A DNA stretch of 64,000 nucleotides from Streptomyces canus (GCF_001514145.1 NZ_KQ948660.1:248001-312000); one strand, 5' to 3'; counted from the stretch's first letter, positions 8,456-16,627 are shown. A program made the numbers and translations. The notes: generated by a model not told the origin, from the letters alone.

Positions 8456-9403
8456 TCACGACACCGGCTCCGTCAGCACGCGGTCCATGGGCACCTCGGC
8501 CGTGACCGTCACCGCGGCCGGGTCCAGGTCGTCCGGCGTCGGCATCTCGCTGCCGGGCAGCTGGACGGCCGCCGCGCCGTGTGCGACCGCGGAGGCGAGG
8601 GCCTCGGGGCCGCTGCCGCCGGCGATCAGGAAGCCGGCCAGCGAGGAGTCGCCGGCGCCGACATTGCTGCGTACGACCTCCACGCGCGCGCTGCCGAACC
8701 AGGCCCCCGAGCCGTCCACGAGCAGCTGCCCGTCGGCGCCCAGGCTGGCGAGCACGGCGCGCGCGCCCATCTCCCGGAGTTCCTCGGCCGCCTTCACGGC
8801 GTCGCCCACCGTGGCGAGAGGGCGCCCGACGGCCTCCGCGAGTTCCTCGGCGTTCGGCTTCACCACGTCGGGCCGTTCGCGCAGCGCCTCCAGGAGCGCG
8901 CGTCCCGAGGTGTCCAGCGCGATCCGCGCACCACCGGCGTGCGCCCGCGCGACCACCTCGGCGTACCACGAGGGCGCGAGGCCCCGGGGCAGGCTTCCGC
9001 AGCACGCGATCCACGAGGCGTCGCGCGACTGCTCGCGCACGGTGTCCAGCAGGAGCTCCTGCTCGGCGGCGGACAGCTCCGGACCCGGCGCGTTGATCTT
9101 CGTGAGGACGCCGTCCGACTCGGCGAGCGCGATGTTCGAGCGGGTGGCCCCGGAGACCGGGACCGGCGCGACCTCGATGCCCTGCGCGTCGAGCAGGTCG
9201 GCGACGAGCGCTCCCGGCGCACCGCCCAGGGGCAGGACCGCGACCGTGCGCTGCCCGGCGGCCGTGACGGCGCGCGAGACGTTGACGCCCTTGCCGCCGG
9301 GGTCCATGCGTTCACCGGTGGCGCGGATGACCTCGCCGCGCTCCAGGGACGGGACCTCGTACGTACGGTCCAGGGACGGATTCGGGGTGACGGTGAGGAT
9401 CAT
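8456..9403 (-). CDS. fruK: 1-phosphofructokinase
   Basis: The 315-residue PfkB-family kinase converts fructose-1-phosphate to fructose-1,6-bisphosphate. The N-terminus (MILTVTPNPSLDRTY) and DPGGKGVNVSRA are substrate-binding signatures; NVGAGDSSLAGF near residue 250-260 holds the anion-hole and catalytic Asp of the PfkB family. The ATG at 9403 overlaps the stop of the DeoR-type gene by four bases (ATGA), which shows translational coupling. A much longer reading frame continues upstream but is the shadow of the regulator gene. Confidence 0.95.
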   Translation of the reverse strand: MILTVTPNPSLDRTYEVPSLERGEVIRATGERMDPGGKGVNVSRAVTAAGQRTVAVLPLGGAPGALVADLLDAQGIEVAPVPVSGATRSNIALAESDGVLTKINAPGPELSAAEQELLLDTVREQSRDASWIACCGSLPRGLAPSWYAEVVARAHAGGARIALDTSGRALLEALRERPDVVKPNAEELAEAVGRPLATVGDAVKAAEELREMGARAVLASLGADGQLLVDGSGAWFGSARVEVVRSNVGAGDSSLAGFLIAGGSGPEALASAVAHGAAAVQLPGSEMPTPDDLDPAAVTVTAEVPMDRVLTEPVS

Positions 9404-10161
9404 GCGCGCACTACTTCCGTGCCGCCGCGCTCGATCACGGCGGCGTCGTCGGGGCTCAGCCCGCTGTCGGTGATCAGCAGGTCCACATCGCTCAGGTCGC
9501 CGAAGCGGGCGAAGTGCTCCTGACCGTGCTTGGCCGAATCGGCGAGCAGGACCACCCGGCGGGCGGCCGCGATCGCCGCGCGCTTGACCGCGGCCTCGGC
9601 GAGGTCGGGGGTGGTGAGGCCGTGATCGGCGGAGAAGCCGTTGGCCGCCACGAAGAGGACGTCGGCCCGGATCTCGCCGTACGCCCGCAGCGCCCAGGCG
9701 TCGACCGCGGCGCGTGTACGGTGCCGGACACGCCCCCCGACCAGGTGGAGCTGGATGCCGGGGTGGTCCGCGAGGCGGGCCGCGATCGGCAGGCTGTGGG
9801 TGACGACGGTGAGCGAGGCCTCCAGCGGGACGGCGGCGGCCAGGCGGGCGACGGTCGTACCGGCGTCGAGGATCAGGGTGCCCTCGGTCGGCAGTTCCGC
9901 GAGGGCCGCCTTGGCGATGTGGTCCTTCTCGTCGGCCGCGGTCGTCTCGCGCTCGGCGAGGTCCGGCTCGAAGTCGAGGCGTCCGGCCGGGATGGCCCCA
10001 CCGTGCACCCGCCGCAGCAGCCCCGCACGGTCGAGGGCCTTCAGGTCCCGGCGGATCGTCTCGGCCGTGACCTGGAACTCCTCGGCCAGTGAGACGACGT
10101 CGACCCGTCCGCCGTCCCGAGCGAGCCGGAGGATCTCCTGCTGCCGCTCCGGTGCGTACAT
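9400..10161 (-). CDS. fruR: DeoR/GlpR-family repressor of the fructose operon
   Basis: The 253-residue regulator begins MYAPERQQEILRLA, the usual DeoR start, 9 nt after GGAGG. An N-terminal helix-turn-helix (VSLAEEFQVTAETIRRDLKALDRAGLLRRVHGGA, about residues 20-55) is followed by a DeoRC sugar-phosphate sensing domain (DAGTT at ~95, GGRVRHRT at ~145, ADSAKHG at ~215). Being first in the operon, it likely represses its own transcription and that of fruK and fruA until fructose-1-phosphate accumulates. An upstream in-frame ATG at 10182 adds MDRRRTD and lacks a ribosome binding site. The symbol reflects context rather than proof. Confidence 0.88.
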   Translation of the reverse strand: MYAPERQQEILRLARDGGRVDVVSLAEEFQVTAETIRRDLKALDRAGLLRRVHGGAIPAGRLDFEPDLAERETTAADEKDHIAKAALAELPTEGTLILDAGTTVARLAAAVPLEASLTVVTHSLPIAARLADHPGIQLHLVGGRVRHRTRAAVDAWALRAYGEIRADVLFVAANGFSADHGLTTPDLAEAAVKRAAIAAARRVVLLADSAKHGQEHFARFGDLSDVDLLITDSGLSPDDAAVIERGGTEVVRA

Positions 10162-10206
10162 GTCCGTTCGCCTCCGATCCATGCCCGAACGTGTGGTTTC
10201 GCAGGG

Positions 10207-10235
10207 AGGCTACGCCTACATTTCTGGAAAGTAAA
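10207..10235 (-). promoter_or_regulatory. Candidate promoter of the fructose operon
   Basis: On the minus strand TTTACT (10230-10235) and TAGCCT (10207-10212) are separated by 17 bp, fitting a vegetative Streptomyces promoter. Transcription would begin near 10200, about 40 nt before the regulator start codon. Confidence 0.5.
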
Positions 10236-10308
10236 CAGGTTCGGGCGCGATCCGGGCATGAACGGACGTCCACCCCTGTTCGCATGGGACAGAAGGGGCA
10301 CGGCAGAA

Positions 10309-10340
10309 GGGCCCGGCACCTGACCACAGGTACCGGGCCC
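10309..10340 (-). terminator. Hairpin between the MFS gene and the fructose operon
   Basis: GGGCCCGGcACCTG (10309-10322) pairs with CAGGTaCCGGGCCC (10327-10340), 13 paired bases with a C-A mismatch and a 4-nt loop. It directly follows the stop of the leftward MFS gene and would keep its transcripts out of the fructose operon. No T-run follows. Confidence 0.6.
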
Positions 10341-10355
10341 CACGCCGAGCCACCC

Positions 10356-11888
10356 CTACACGAGCTCGGGCGCCTTCGCCTCCGCCACCGGAAGCTCCGC
10401 CCCTGCCTCCGCCCCCTCCACGTGCTGCGCGGGCCGCTTCGGCAGCGCGAACATCAACAGGAAGATCACGCCCATCACCGCCGCGACCCACCCGAGCGCG
10501 TGCTGGAAGGCGTCCACGAAGGCCGGGCCCACCTGCGCGGGTCGCAGGTCGTCGCCGATGACCCCGAAGAACACCACGGACACCAGCCCGAGTCCAAGCG
10601 CGTTGCCCATCTGCTGCACGGTGTTGATGAGCCCCGACGCCGAGCCGGCGTGCTCGCGCGGCACCTCCGAGAGCACCGCGTCCGTCAGCGGCGCGACGAT
10701 CAGGCCCATGCCGACACCCATCACGACCAGCGGCAACGCCATCTGCCACGAGCTGATCCCCATGCCGTACCGCTCGGCCTCCCAGAGGTAGAGCAGCACA
10801 CCCACCGCCATCAGCAGCGCACCGGCCTGGAGCACCTTGCGCCCGAAGCGCGGGACGAGCTGCTGCACCGACAGACCCGCCGCCGTGGAGACGGCGATCG
10901 AGAACGGCACCCCCGTCAGCCCCGCACGCAGCGGGCTCCAGCCCAGCCCGGTCTGCATGTACAGCGTCCACACCAGGAAGAAGATGCCGAGCCCGACCCC
11001 GAACACGGTCTGCACCGCGATGCCGGCCGCGAAGCTCTTCACCTTGAACAGCGACAGCTCGACCAGCGGCGACCCGTCCCGCGCGCCCTTCCGCTTCTCG
11101 TACGCCACCAGCGCGGCGAAGACGAGGGGCGCACCGGCCATCGACACATACCCCCACAGCGGCCAGTCCAGCTCCTCACCGCGGGTCAGCGGGTAGAGCA
11201 GCAGCAGCAACCCCACCACCACGAGTCCCACGCCCACCAGGTCCAGCTTCAGCGCCCGCGGCGCCTTGGACTCGGTGATGAAGCGGCTGCCGAGCACGAG
11301 CCCCGCGATCCCGACCGGCAGGTTGATGAGGAAGATCGGCCGCCACTCGAGTCCGAAGAGGTTCCACTCGGTCAGCAGCGCGCCGAGCAGTGGACCGGAG
11401 ACGGCCCCGAGACCCACGATCGCGCCGAAGAGTCCGAAGACCTTCCCCCGCTCGTGCGCCGGAAAGGTCGCGTGCACGATCGACAGGACCTGCGGCACCA
11501 TCATCGCCGCCATGCCGCCCTGGAGGATCCGGGACGCGACCAGCATCTCCGGGTTCGCGGCGAAGCCGCACAGCGCCGACGCGAGCGTGAACCCGCCGAT
11601 CCCGACGAGGAACAGCCGCTTGCGCCCGTGGATGTCACCGAGCCGCCCGCCGGTGATCAGCCCCGCGGCGAAGGCGAGGGCATAACCGGCGGTGATCCAC
11701 TGGATCTGGCTGACGGAGGCACCGGCGTCCTGCCGGATGGACGGGATGGCGATGTTGACGATGGTGACGTCGACGAGGTCCATGAAAGCCGCGGTCATCA
11801 CGATGGCGAGGGCGAACCAGCGACGCCGGTCGCCTGCGGCGGGCAGCGCGTCGGGGGTGCCCGAAAGGGTGGTCTCGGTGGAGGTCAT
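10356..11888 (-). CDS. MFS drug exporter, DHA2 (14-TM) family
   Basis: The 510-residue proton-driven exporter has the DHA2 plan of 14 helices. The first helix carries FMDLVDVTIVNIAIPSI, motif A is GGRLGDIHGRKRLFL between TM2 and TM3, and GAVSGPLLGALL is the antiporter motif C. The C-terminal 30 residues are soluble and Ala/Glu-rich. It diverges from the WYL regulator at 11951 across 62 bp that contain an operator-like dyad, so that regulator most likely controls it. Substrate unknown. Confidence 0.9.
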   Translation of the reverse strand: MTSTETTLSGTPDALPAAGDRRRWFALAIVMTAAFMDLVDVTIVNIAIPSIRQDAGASVSQIQWITAGYALAFAAGLITGGRLGDIHGRKRLFLVGIGGFTLASALCGFAANPEMLVASRILQGGMAAMMVPQVLSIVHATFPAHERGKVFGLFGAIVGLGAVSGPLLGALLTEWNLFGLEWRPIFLINLPVGIAGLVLGSRFITESKAPRALKLDLVGVGLVVVGLLLLLYPLTRGEELDWPLWGYVSMAGAPLVFAALVAYEKRKGARDGSPLVELSLFKVKSFAAGIAVQTVFGVGLGIFFLVWTLYMQTGLGWSPLRAGLTGVPFSIAVSTAAGLSVQQLVPRFGRKVLQAGALLMAVGVLLYLWEAERYGMGISSWQMALPLVVMGVGMGLIVAPLTDAVLSEVPREHAGSASGLINTVQQMGNALGLGLVSVVFFGVIGDDLRPAQVGPAFVDAFQHALGWVAAVMGVIFLLMFALPKRPAQHVEGAEAGAELPVAEAKAPELV

Positions 11889-11909
11889 ACCCTGAAGCTA
11901 CGACCCCAT

Positions 11910-11928
11910 TAGGTCAGATCGTGTCCTA
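11910..11928. promoter_or_regulatory. Dyad between the MFS and WYL genes
   Basis: TAGGTCA (11910-11916) and TGTCCTA (11922-11928) form an imperfect inverted repeat (6 of 7) with a 5-bp spacer, centred between two divergent start codons. It is a plausible site for the WYL regulator. Confidence 0.45.
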
Positions 11929-11950
11929 GTGCTACGGCATCCTCGAACTC

Positions 11951-12925
11951 ATGACGACGGACACCCCGGCACGGCTCCTATCGCTCCTCTCCCTCCTCCA
12001 GACGCCCCGTGAATGGCCCGGCGGTGAGCTCGCCGACCGCCTCGGGGTCTCCCGCCGCACGGTCCGACGGGACATCGACCGCCTCCGCGAGCTGGGCTAT
12101 CCCGTCCAGGCGACGAAGGGCTCCGACGGCGGCTACCGGCTCGTCGCGGGCAAGGCCATGCCCCCGCTCGTCCTCGACGACGAGGAGGCGGTGGCCATCG
12201 CGGTCGGGCTGCGGGCGGGGGCGGGGCACGCGGTCGAGGGGATGGACGAGGCGTCCGTACGGGCACTGGCGAAGCTGGAACAGGTCCTGCCCTCCCGCCT
12301 GCGGCACCGCGTGTCCACCTTCCAGGCCGCGACGACTCCGCTGACCAGCGGGGACGGGGCGAGCATCGCGACCGAGACCCTGACGGTGATGGCGTCCACG
12401 GTGGCCGGGCACGAGCGGCTGAGGTTCGCCTACCGGGCGAAGGACGGGGCCGAGTCGCGACGCGTCGTGGAGCCGTACCGTCTGGTCTCCACCGGGCGAC
12501 GGTGGTACCTCGTCGCCTACGACCTCGACCGCGGGGACTGGCGGACCTTCCGGGTCGACCGGGTGAACGATCCCTTCGCGACGGGGGCGCGGTTCGCTCC
12601 GCGGGAGTTGCCGACGGGGAGTGCGGCGGAGTATCTGCGGCAGTCGATGTACCGCCGTCAGGAGACGTACGAGATCGCCGTGACGTTCGAGGCGGATGTG
12701 GCGGTGGTGAGAGCTCGGGTGCCGGCGTGGATGGGGGTGCCGGAGTCTCTGGGGGAGGGGCGGTGCGTGTTGCGGGCGACCGTGGGGGACGCGGTGGAGT
12801 GGATGGCGGTGCGGTTGGCGATGACGGGGGTGGACTTCCGTGTGGAGGAACCTGCGGAACTGGTCTCTGCGGTGCGGGAGTTGGGGGAACGGCTGGTCCG
12901 GGCGGGTCGCGTGCGCGGGGCCTGA
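11951..12925 (+). CDS. WYL-domain transcriptional regulator
   Basis: The 324-residue protein has an N-terminal HTH_11 (RLLSLLSLLQTPREWPGGELADRLGVSRRTVRRDIDRL split over residues 5-42), then a linker beginning AGKAMPPLVLDDEEAVAIAVGL and a WYL ligand-sensing domain (about 140-215; RRVVEPYRLVSTGRRWYLVAYD), and a C-terminal WCX extension. WYL regulators sense small ligands or nucleic acids. The divergent MFS exporter is the likely target. No TTA codon or frameshift is seen; the 3' end runs straight into a repeat-rich non-coding region. Confidence 0.9.
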   Translation: MTTDTPARLLSLLSLLQTPREWPGGELADRLGVSRRTVRRDIDRLRELGYPVQATKGSDGGYRLVAGKAMPPLVLDDEEAVAIAVGLRAGAGHAVEGMDEASVRALAKLEQVLPSRLRHRVSTFQAATTPLTSGDGASIATETLTVMASTVAGHERLRFAYRAKDGAESRRVVEPYRLVSTGRRWYLVAYDLDRGDWRTFRVDRVNDPFATGARFAPRELPTGSAAEYLRQSMYRRQETYEIAVTFEADVAVVRARVPAWMGVPESLGEGRCVLRATVGDAVEWMAVRLAMTGVDFRVEEPAELVSAVRELGERLVRAGRVRGA

Positions 12926-12940
12926 GCCGGGCGCCCTATG

Positions 12941-13066
12941 GGAGTGCCTCGCCGGGTCTTTTGTGCGTCTGCAGGCCGGTGGGGGGTGGTCGCGCAGTTC
13001 CCCGCGCCCCTGGGGAGCTGCGGTCACGCCTGCCAGGACGGACCGTTCGCCACCGCACCACGCGCA
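12941..13066 (+). repeat. Dispersed intergenic repeat, copy C (full length)
   Basis: This block aligns with the reverse strand of 3481-3600 over about 120 bp. The most conserved parts are TGCGTCTGCAGGCCGGTGGG, CGCGCAGTTCCCCGCGCCCC and GACGGACCGTTCGCC. It begins just after the WYL regulator stop codon, so both full copies sit at gene borders. Confidence 0.75.
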
Positions 13067-13123
13067 CCCCGACGGACCTGCTCACAACCGGCGCTCCAGG
13101 CCGATGTGACAGAATCTGCCGTC

Positions 13124-13164
13124 CGGTGGGTCACCCCGTGGTTCAGGTACGGGGTGACCCACCG
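13124..13164. terminator. Perfect 16-bp hairpin, likely bidirectional terminator
   Basis: CGGTGGGTCACCCCGT (13124-13139) and ACGGGGTGACCCACCG (13149-13164) are exact complements around a 9-nt loop. It lies between the convergent WYL and hrdD genes. No U-tract follows, as is common for Streptomyces terminators. Confidence 0.65.
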
Positions 13165-13431
13165 TTCCGTTTGCCGGGGTGCGGAAAGAGCCGGACCCCG
13201 GCGCCCGGGGGGAGGGGCGCCGAAGTCCGGCTCGGGGAGAGTCCCGGCGCAGGGGGGGGGATTGCGTCGGGACTTGGTTCAGGAGGGTCCGAGGGCTCCG
13301 GAGGTATGGCCTCCGGGACCCGAACACCTGGACCCTGAAGTCTTGTTCCCAGGGTCCGCCAGGTTGAAGCGGCCTAGTACAGCCATGTTTACGCGGTCTT
13401 TCGCCACCCGGCGTACGCGGGCAGACCCCGT

Positions 13432-14430
13432 CTACGCCGCAGCGTCGAACCCGGTGGACCGCGCGAGCTTCTTCAGCTCCAGCAGGGCGTGCTTCTCGAT
13501 CTGCCGGATCCGCTCACGGGTGAGGCCGTGCTCCTTGCCGACCTCGGTCAGGGTGCGCTCGCGCCCGTCGTCGATGCCGTACCGCATCTTGATGATGGAG
13601 GCGGTGCGCTGGTCGAGGCGGCCGATGAGGTCGTCCAGTTCCTCACTGCGCAGCAACGTCAGCACCGACTGCTCCGGTGAGACCGCTGAGGTGTCCTCCA
13701 GCAGGTCACCGAACTGGGTGTCGCCGTCGTCGTCCACCGACATGTTCAGCGAGACCGGGTCGCGGGCCCAGTCCAGGACGTCGACCACGCGCTCCGCGTT
13801 GGAACCGAGCTCCGCGGCGATCTCCGCGGGCTCCGGGTCGCGGCCGTGCTCGCGGTTGAACTCGCGCTGCACTCGGCGGATGCGGCCCAGCTCCTCCACG
13901 AGGTGGACGGGCAGCCGGATGGTGCGGGACTGGTCGGCGATGGAGCGGGTGATGGCCTGACGGATCCACCAGGTCGCGTACGTCGAGAACTTGAAGCCCT
14001 TGCGGTAGTCGAACTTCTCGACCGCGCGCACCAGGCCGGCGTTGCCCTCCTGGATCAGGTCGAGCAGGGGCAGACCGCTGCGGGGGTAGCGGCGGGCCAC
14101 GGCCACGACCAGGCGGAGGTTGGAGCGGATGAACACGTCCTTGGCGCGCTCACCCTCCTCCACCAGGGCCTCCAGCTCCTCGCTGGTGGCGTTCGCCTTG
14201 GCCTCCTCGTACCCGTCGAGGACCTGTCGGGCGAACACACCCGCCTCGATGATCTGGGACAGCTCGACTTCCTTGGCGGCGTCGAGCAGCGGCGTACGCG
14301 CGATCTCGTCGAGGTACATGCCGACCAGGTCGCGGTCGGCGATCTCGCCGCCATGGACGCGAACACTGCGTGCCGCGTCGGTAGACCCGCCGGTGGCGGA
14401 CTTACGACGGGCGACGGCACGGGTTGCCAT
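13432..14430 (-). CDS. hrdD: RNA polymerase principal-like sigma factor HrdD
   Basis: The 332-residue group 2 sigma-70 factor is the length I recall for HrdD of S. coelicolor. Region 1.2 (RDLVGMYLDEIARTPLL) is followed by region 2 with SNLRLVVAVARRYPRSGLPLLDLIQEGN and the -10 recognition helix FSTYATWWIRQAITRSI, then region 3, and region 4 with a C-terminal HTH (TLTEVGKEHGLTRERIRQIE). There is no region 1.1. It is non-essential in S. coelicolor, where HrdB is the housekeeping sigma. A SigR-type promoter lies ~100 nt upstream, linking its expression to thiol-oxidative stress. Confidence 0.93.
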   Translation of the reverse strand: MATRAVARRKSATGGSTDAARSVRVHGGEIADRDLVGMYLDEIARTPLLDAAKEVELSQIIEAGVFARQVLDGYEEAKANATSEELEALVEEGERAKDVFIRSNLRLVVAVARRYPRSGLPLLDLIQEGNAGLVRAVEKFDYRKGFKFSTYATWWIRQAITRSIADQSRTIRLPVHLVEELGRIRRVQREFNREHGRDPEPAEIAAELGSNAERVVDVLDWARDPVSLNMSVDDDGDTQFGDLLEDTSAVSPEQSVLTLLRSEELDDLIGRLDQRTASIIKMRYGIDDGRERTLTEVGKEHGLTRERIRQIEKHALLELKKLARSTGFDAAA

Positions 14431-14535
14431 GCGTGCTCCCTTGCGATGTTGGGTCAGCGGGTGGTCCTTCGGACGCTGGGTCCCGGCTCCGGTTTACTTC
14501 CGGACTCTCCTCGGGTGCCCTGCATCCGATGGAAA

Positions 14536-14563
14536 CAACGACTGGAAACCGGACAGAATTCCC
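14536..14563 (-). promoter_or_regulatory. SigR-type promoter of hrdD
   Basis: On the minus strand GGGAAT (14558-14563), 18 bp, then GTTG (14536-14539), matching the published SigR consensus GGGAAT-N18-GTT. S. coelicolor hrdD is a known SigR target. The 5' leader would be about 100 nt. Confidence 0.8.
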
Positions 14564-14623
14564 AAGGCGTGCCGCTAATTTTCTGATCTTGCAGTACCCT
14601 GTCCGGCCACACGAGGAGACATG

Positions 14624-15163
14624 ATGCCGTCGGAACGTACAGAGGTGCAGGTCAGGCCGGGAGCCGAGAGCGACCTCGGGGCCCTCACCGACCTCTACAA
14701 CCACTACGTTCGTGAGACGCCCATCACATTCGATACCGCCGTCTTCACTCCGGAAGAGCGCCGCCCTTGGCTGCTCTCCCACCCTGAAGACGGCCCGTAC
14801 CGCCTGATGGTTGCCACCGACACGGACCCGACAGGAACCTCACAGCGGATCCTCGGGTACGCCACATCCAGCCCCTTCCGCGCCAAGCCCGCGTACGCGA
14901 CCTCCGTGGAGGTCACCGTCTACCTCGCCCCGGACGCGGGCGGCCGGGGTATCGGCACCCTCCTCTACAAGGCCCTTTTCGAGGCCCTGGCCGACGAGGA
15001 CCTGCATCGCGCCTACGCGGGCATCGCCCAGCCCAACGAAGCGTCCACGCGGCTGCATGAACGCTTCGGTTTCCGGCACGTCGGCACCTACCGGGAGGTG
15101 GGCAGGAAGTTCGGCCGCTACTGGGACGTGGCCTGGTACGAGAAGGCCCTCCAGGCGCCGTGA
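14624..15163 (+). CDS. GNAT N-acetyltransferase, phosphinothricin acetyltransferase-like
   Basis: The ~179-residue enzyme belongs to the Pat/Bar branch of GNAT acetyltransferases, which move acetyl from acetyl-CoA to amino groups of phosphinothricin, methionine derivatives or similar amines. Markers are the N-terminal DLYNHYVRETPITFDT, the acetyl-CoA loop GGRGIGTLLYKAL (about residue 108) and the C-terminal ERFGFRHVGTYREVGRKFGRYWDVAWYEK split over the last 45 residues. Two adjacent ATGs exist; 14624 gives the better spacing to GAGGAG than 14621. It diverges from hrdD and ends 7 bp from the convergent dioxygenase gene. Confidence 0.88.
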   Translation: MPSERTEVQVRPGAESDLGALTDLYNHYVRETPITFDTAVFTPEERRPWLLSHPEDGPYRLMVATDTDPTGTSQRILGYATSSPFRAKPAYATSVEVTVYLAPDAGGRGIGTLLYKALFEALADEDLHRAYAGIAQPNEASTRLHERFGFRHVGTYREVGRKFGRYWDVAWYEKALQAP

Positions 15164-15170
15164 GAGGACG

Positions 15171-15962
15171 TCAGCCGAACTGCACCGACCGCTTCGCCAT
15201 CCCCATCCAGAACCCGTCGATGACGGACTTCTGCGCGTCCAGCTCGCCGCTCACGTCCGCCGCACCCATCGTCACGAACAGCGGCGCGAAGTGCTCGGTG
15301 CGCGGATGGGCGTAGCGCCCGGCCGGAGCCTTGTGGAGGAAGTCCAGCAGGGAGTCCACGTCCCGCGCCTCCAGCGCCCGCCGGCCCCAGTCGTCGAACT
15401 CCGAGGACCAGGTGGGCACCCCGGAGCCGACGTGGCGCAGGGCGGCGAGGTTGTGGGTGAAGAAGCCGGAGCCGACGATCAGGACGCCCTCGTCGCGCAG
15501 CGGGGCGAGCTTGCGGCCGATCTCCATGAGCCTGACCGGGTCGAGGGTCGGCATGGAGATCTGCAGGACGGGGATGTCGGCCTCGGGGAACATCTCGACC
15601 AGCGGGACATACGCGCCGTGGTCCAGTCCGCGGTCCGGGATGTCCTGCACGGGGATACCGGGGGCGCGCAGCAACTTGCGTACGGACTCGGCGAGTTCGG
15701 GCGCCCCGGGGGCGCCGTACGTCACCTGGTAGTAGTGCTCGGGGAAGCCCCAGAAGTCGTAGACGAGCGGGACGGTCCGTACCGCGCCGAGGGCGAGGGG
15801 GGCCTCCTCCCAGTGGGCGGAGACCATGAGGATCGCCTTGGGGCGGGGCAGGTCCGCGGACCAGGCGGCGAGCTCACCGGGCCAGATCGGGTCGTCGGCG
15901 AGCGGCGGCGCGCCGTGACTCAGATAGAGGGCGGGCATGCGCTCCAGCGTGTCGGCGGACAT
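15171..15962 (-). CDS. LigB-type extradiol dioxygenase (4,5-DOPA dioxygenase-like)
   Basis: The 263-residue protein matches the YgiD/DODA family of non-haem metal enzymes that open catechol rings such as DOPA. Expected metal and active-site motifs are present: LSHGAPPL near the N-terminus, MVSAHWEEAP (~47-56), RGLDHGAYVPL (~120-130) and GSGFFTHNL (~170). It is cytoplasmic. The gene diverges from a MarR-type regulator with two operator-like palindromes in the 117 bp between. A phenolic substrate sensed by MarR is therefore likely, though none can be named. Confidence 0.88.
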   Translation of the reverse strand: MSADTLERMPALYLSHGAPPLADDPIWPGELAAWSADLPRPKAILMVSAHWEEAPLALGAVRTVPLVYDFWGFPEHYYQVTYGAPGAPELAESVRKLLRAPGIPVQDIPDRGLDHGAYVPLVEMFPEADIPVLQISMPTLDPVRLMEIGRKLAPLRDEGVLIVGSGFFTHNLAALRHVGSGVPTWSSEFDDWGRRALEARDVDSLLDFLHKAPAGRYAHPRTEHFAPLFVTMGAADVSGELDAQKSVIDGFWMGMAKRSVQFG

Positions 15963-15999
15963 GGCGGGGACTCCTCCGGTACTTCCGATGCGGGCAATG

Positions 16000-16054
16000 C
16001 TTCAAATTTAAAGCTTCTTGATATGACTGTACGCCTCATTTGTTTAAGCTTCAA
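16000..16054. promoter_or_regulatory. Two MarR-type operator candidates
   Basis: CTTcAAATTTaAAG (16000-16013) and TTtAAGCTTcAA (16043-16054) are near-perfect palindromes sharing TTnAA...TTnAA symmetry. They lie in an AT-rich island between the divergent dioxygenase and MarR starts, the second just ahead of the MarR start (ATG at 16080). Confidence 0.6.
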
Positions 16055-16079
16055 GGAGAGAGCTCGTAGAGTGGGATAC

Positions 16080-16589
16080 ATGAACACGGCATCCGTCCCC
16101 GACGAGGAGCCCCAGTGGCTCGACGACGAAGAGCAGCGCATCTGGCGTTCCTATGTGCACGCCACGACCCTCCTCGAGGATCACCTCGACCGCCAGCTCC
16201 AGCGGGACGCCGGCATGCCGCACATCTACTACGGGCTGCTCGTGGGGCTGGCCGACGCCCCGAACCGGCGGCTGCGGATGACCGAGCTGGCCATGAGGGC
16301 GAAGATCACCCGGTCCCGTCTCTCCCACGCGATCGCCCGTCTGGAGCGCAACGGCTGGGTGCGCCGGGAGGACTGCCCGGACGACAAGCGCGGCCAGTTC
16401 GCGGTGCTCACCGACCCGGGCCTGGAGATGCTGAAGGGCGCCGCGCCCGGCCATGTGCGGGCCGTGCGCAACGCCGTCTTCGACCGGCTCACCCCGGAAC
16501 AGCAGAAGTCCCTCGGCGAGATCATGCAGATCGTCGCCGAGGGACTCCAGCCGAACGAGGCGGGCGCGGATCTGCCCTGGCTCCGCTGA
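16080..16589 (+). CDS. MarR-family transcriptional regulator
   Basis: The 169-residue winged-helix protein has the MarR layout: dimerisation helices at both ends, recognition helix in RLRMTELAMRAKITRSRLSHAIARLERNGWV (about 65-95) and the wing with REDCPDDKRGQFAVLTDPG, close to the conserved DxRxxx motif. The start is ATG 16080; a long in-frame extension upstream crosses the intergenic operators and is rejected. It most likely represses itself and the divergent dioxygenase gene until a phenolic ligand binds. Confidence 0.92.
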   Translation: MNTASVPDEEPQWLDDEEQRIWRSYVHATTLLEDHLDRQLQRDAGMPHIYYGLLVGLADAPNRRLRMTELAMRAKITRSRLSHAIARLERNGWVRREDCPDDKRGQFAVLTDPGLEMLKGAAPGHVRAVRNAVFDRLTPEQQKSLGEIMQIVAEGLQPNEAGADLPWLR

Positions 16590-16627
16590 GCCGCTCACTC
16601 AGCGGGACCAGGGCAGTTCCTGGGGTC

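Larger units (their letters stand above)
12926..13431. other. Non-coding stretch with repeat copy C and three hairpins
   Basis: No gene is seen in these 506 bases. Besides repeat copy C and the 13124-13164 hairpin, there is GAGCCGGAC (13188-13196) pairing with GTCCGGCTC (13225-13233) around an inner GGCGCC pair, and CCGGAGG-tatgg-CCTCCGG (13298-13316). The last two lie just beyond the 3' end of hrdD and may terminate or process its transcript. Confidence 0.55.

Noticed and set aside
8456..10327. Long minus frame in which fruK is the C-terminal part
   Set aside because: fruK begins at ATG 9403, overlapping the regulator stop by 4 bp; upstream residues are a shadow of the DeoR-type gene.
13082..13327. 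Short frames in the repeat region after the WYL gene
   Set aside because: They are Arg/Pro/Gly-rich readings of hairpins and the dispersed repeat, with no ribosome binding site.
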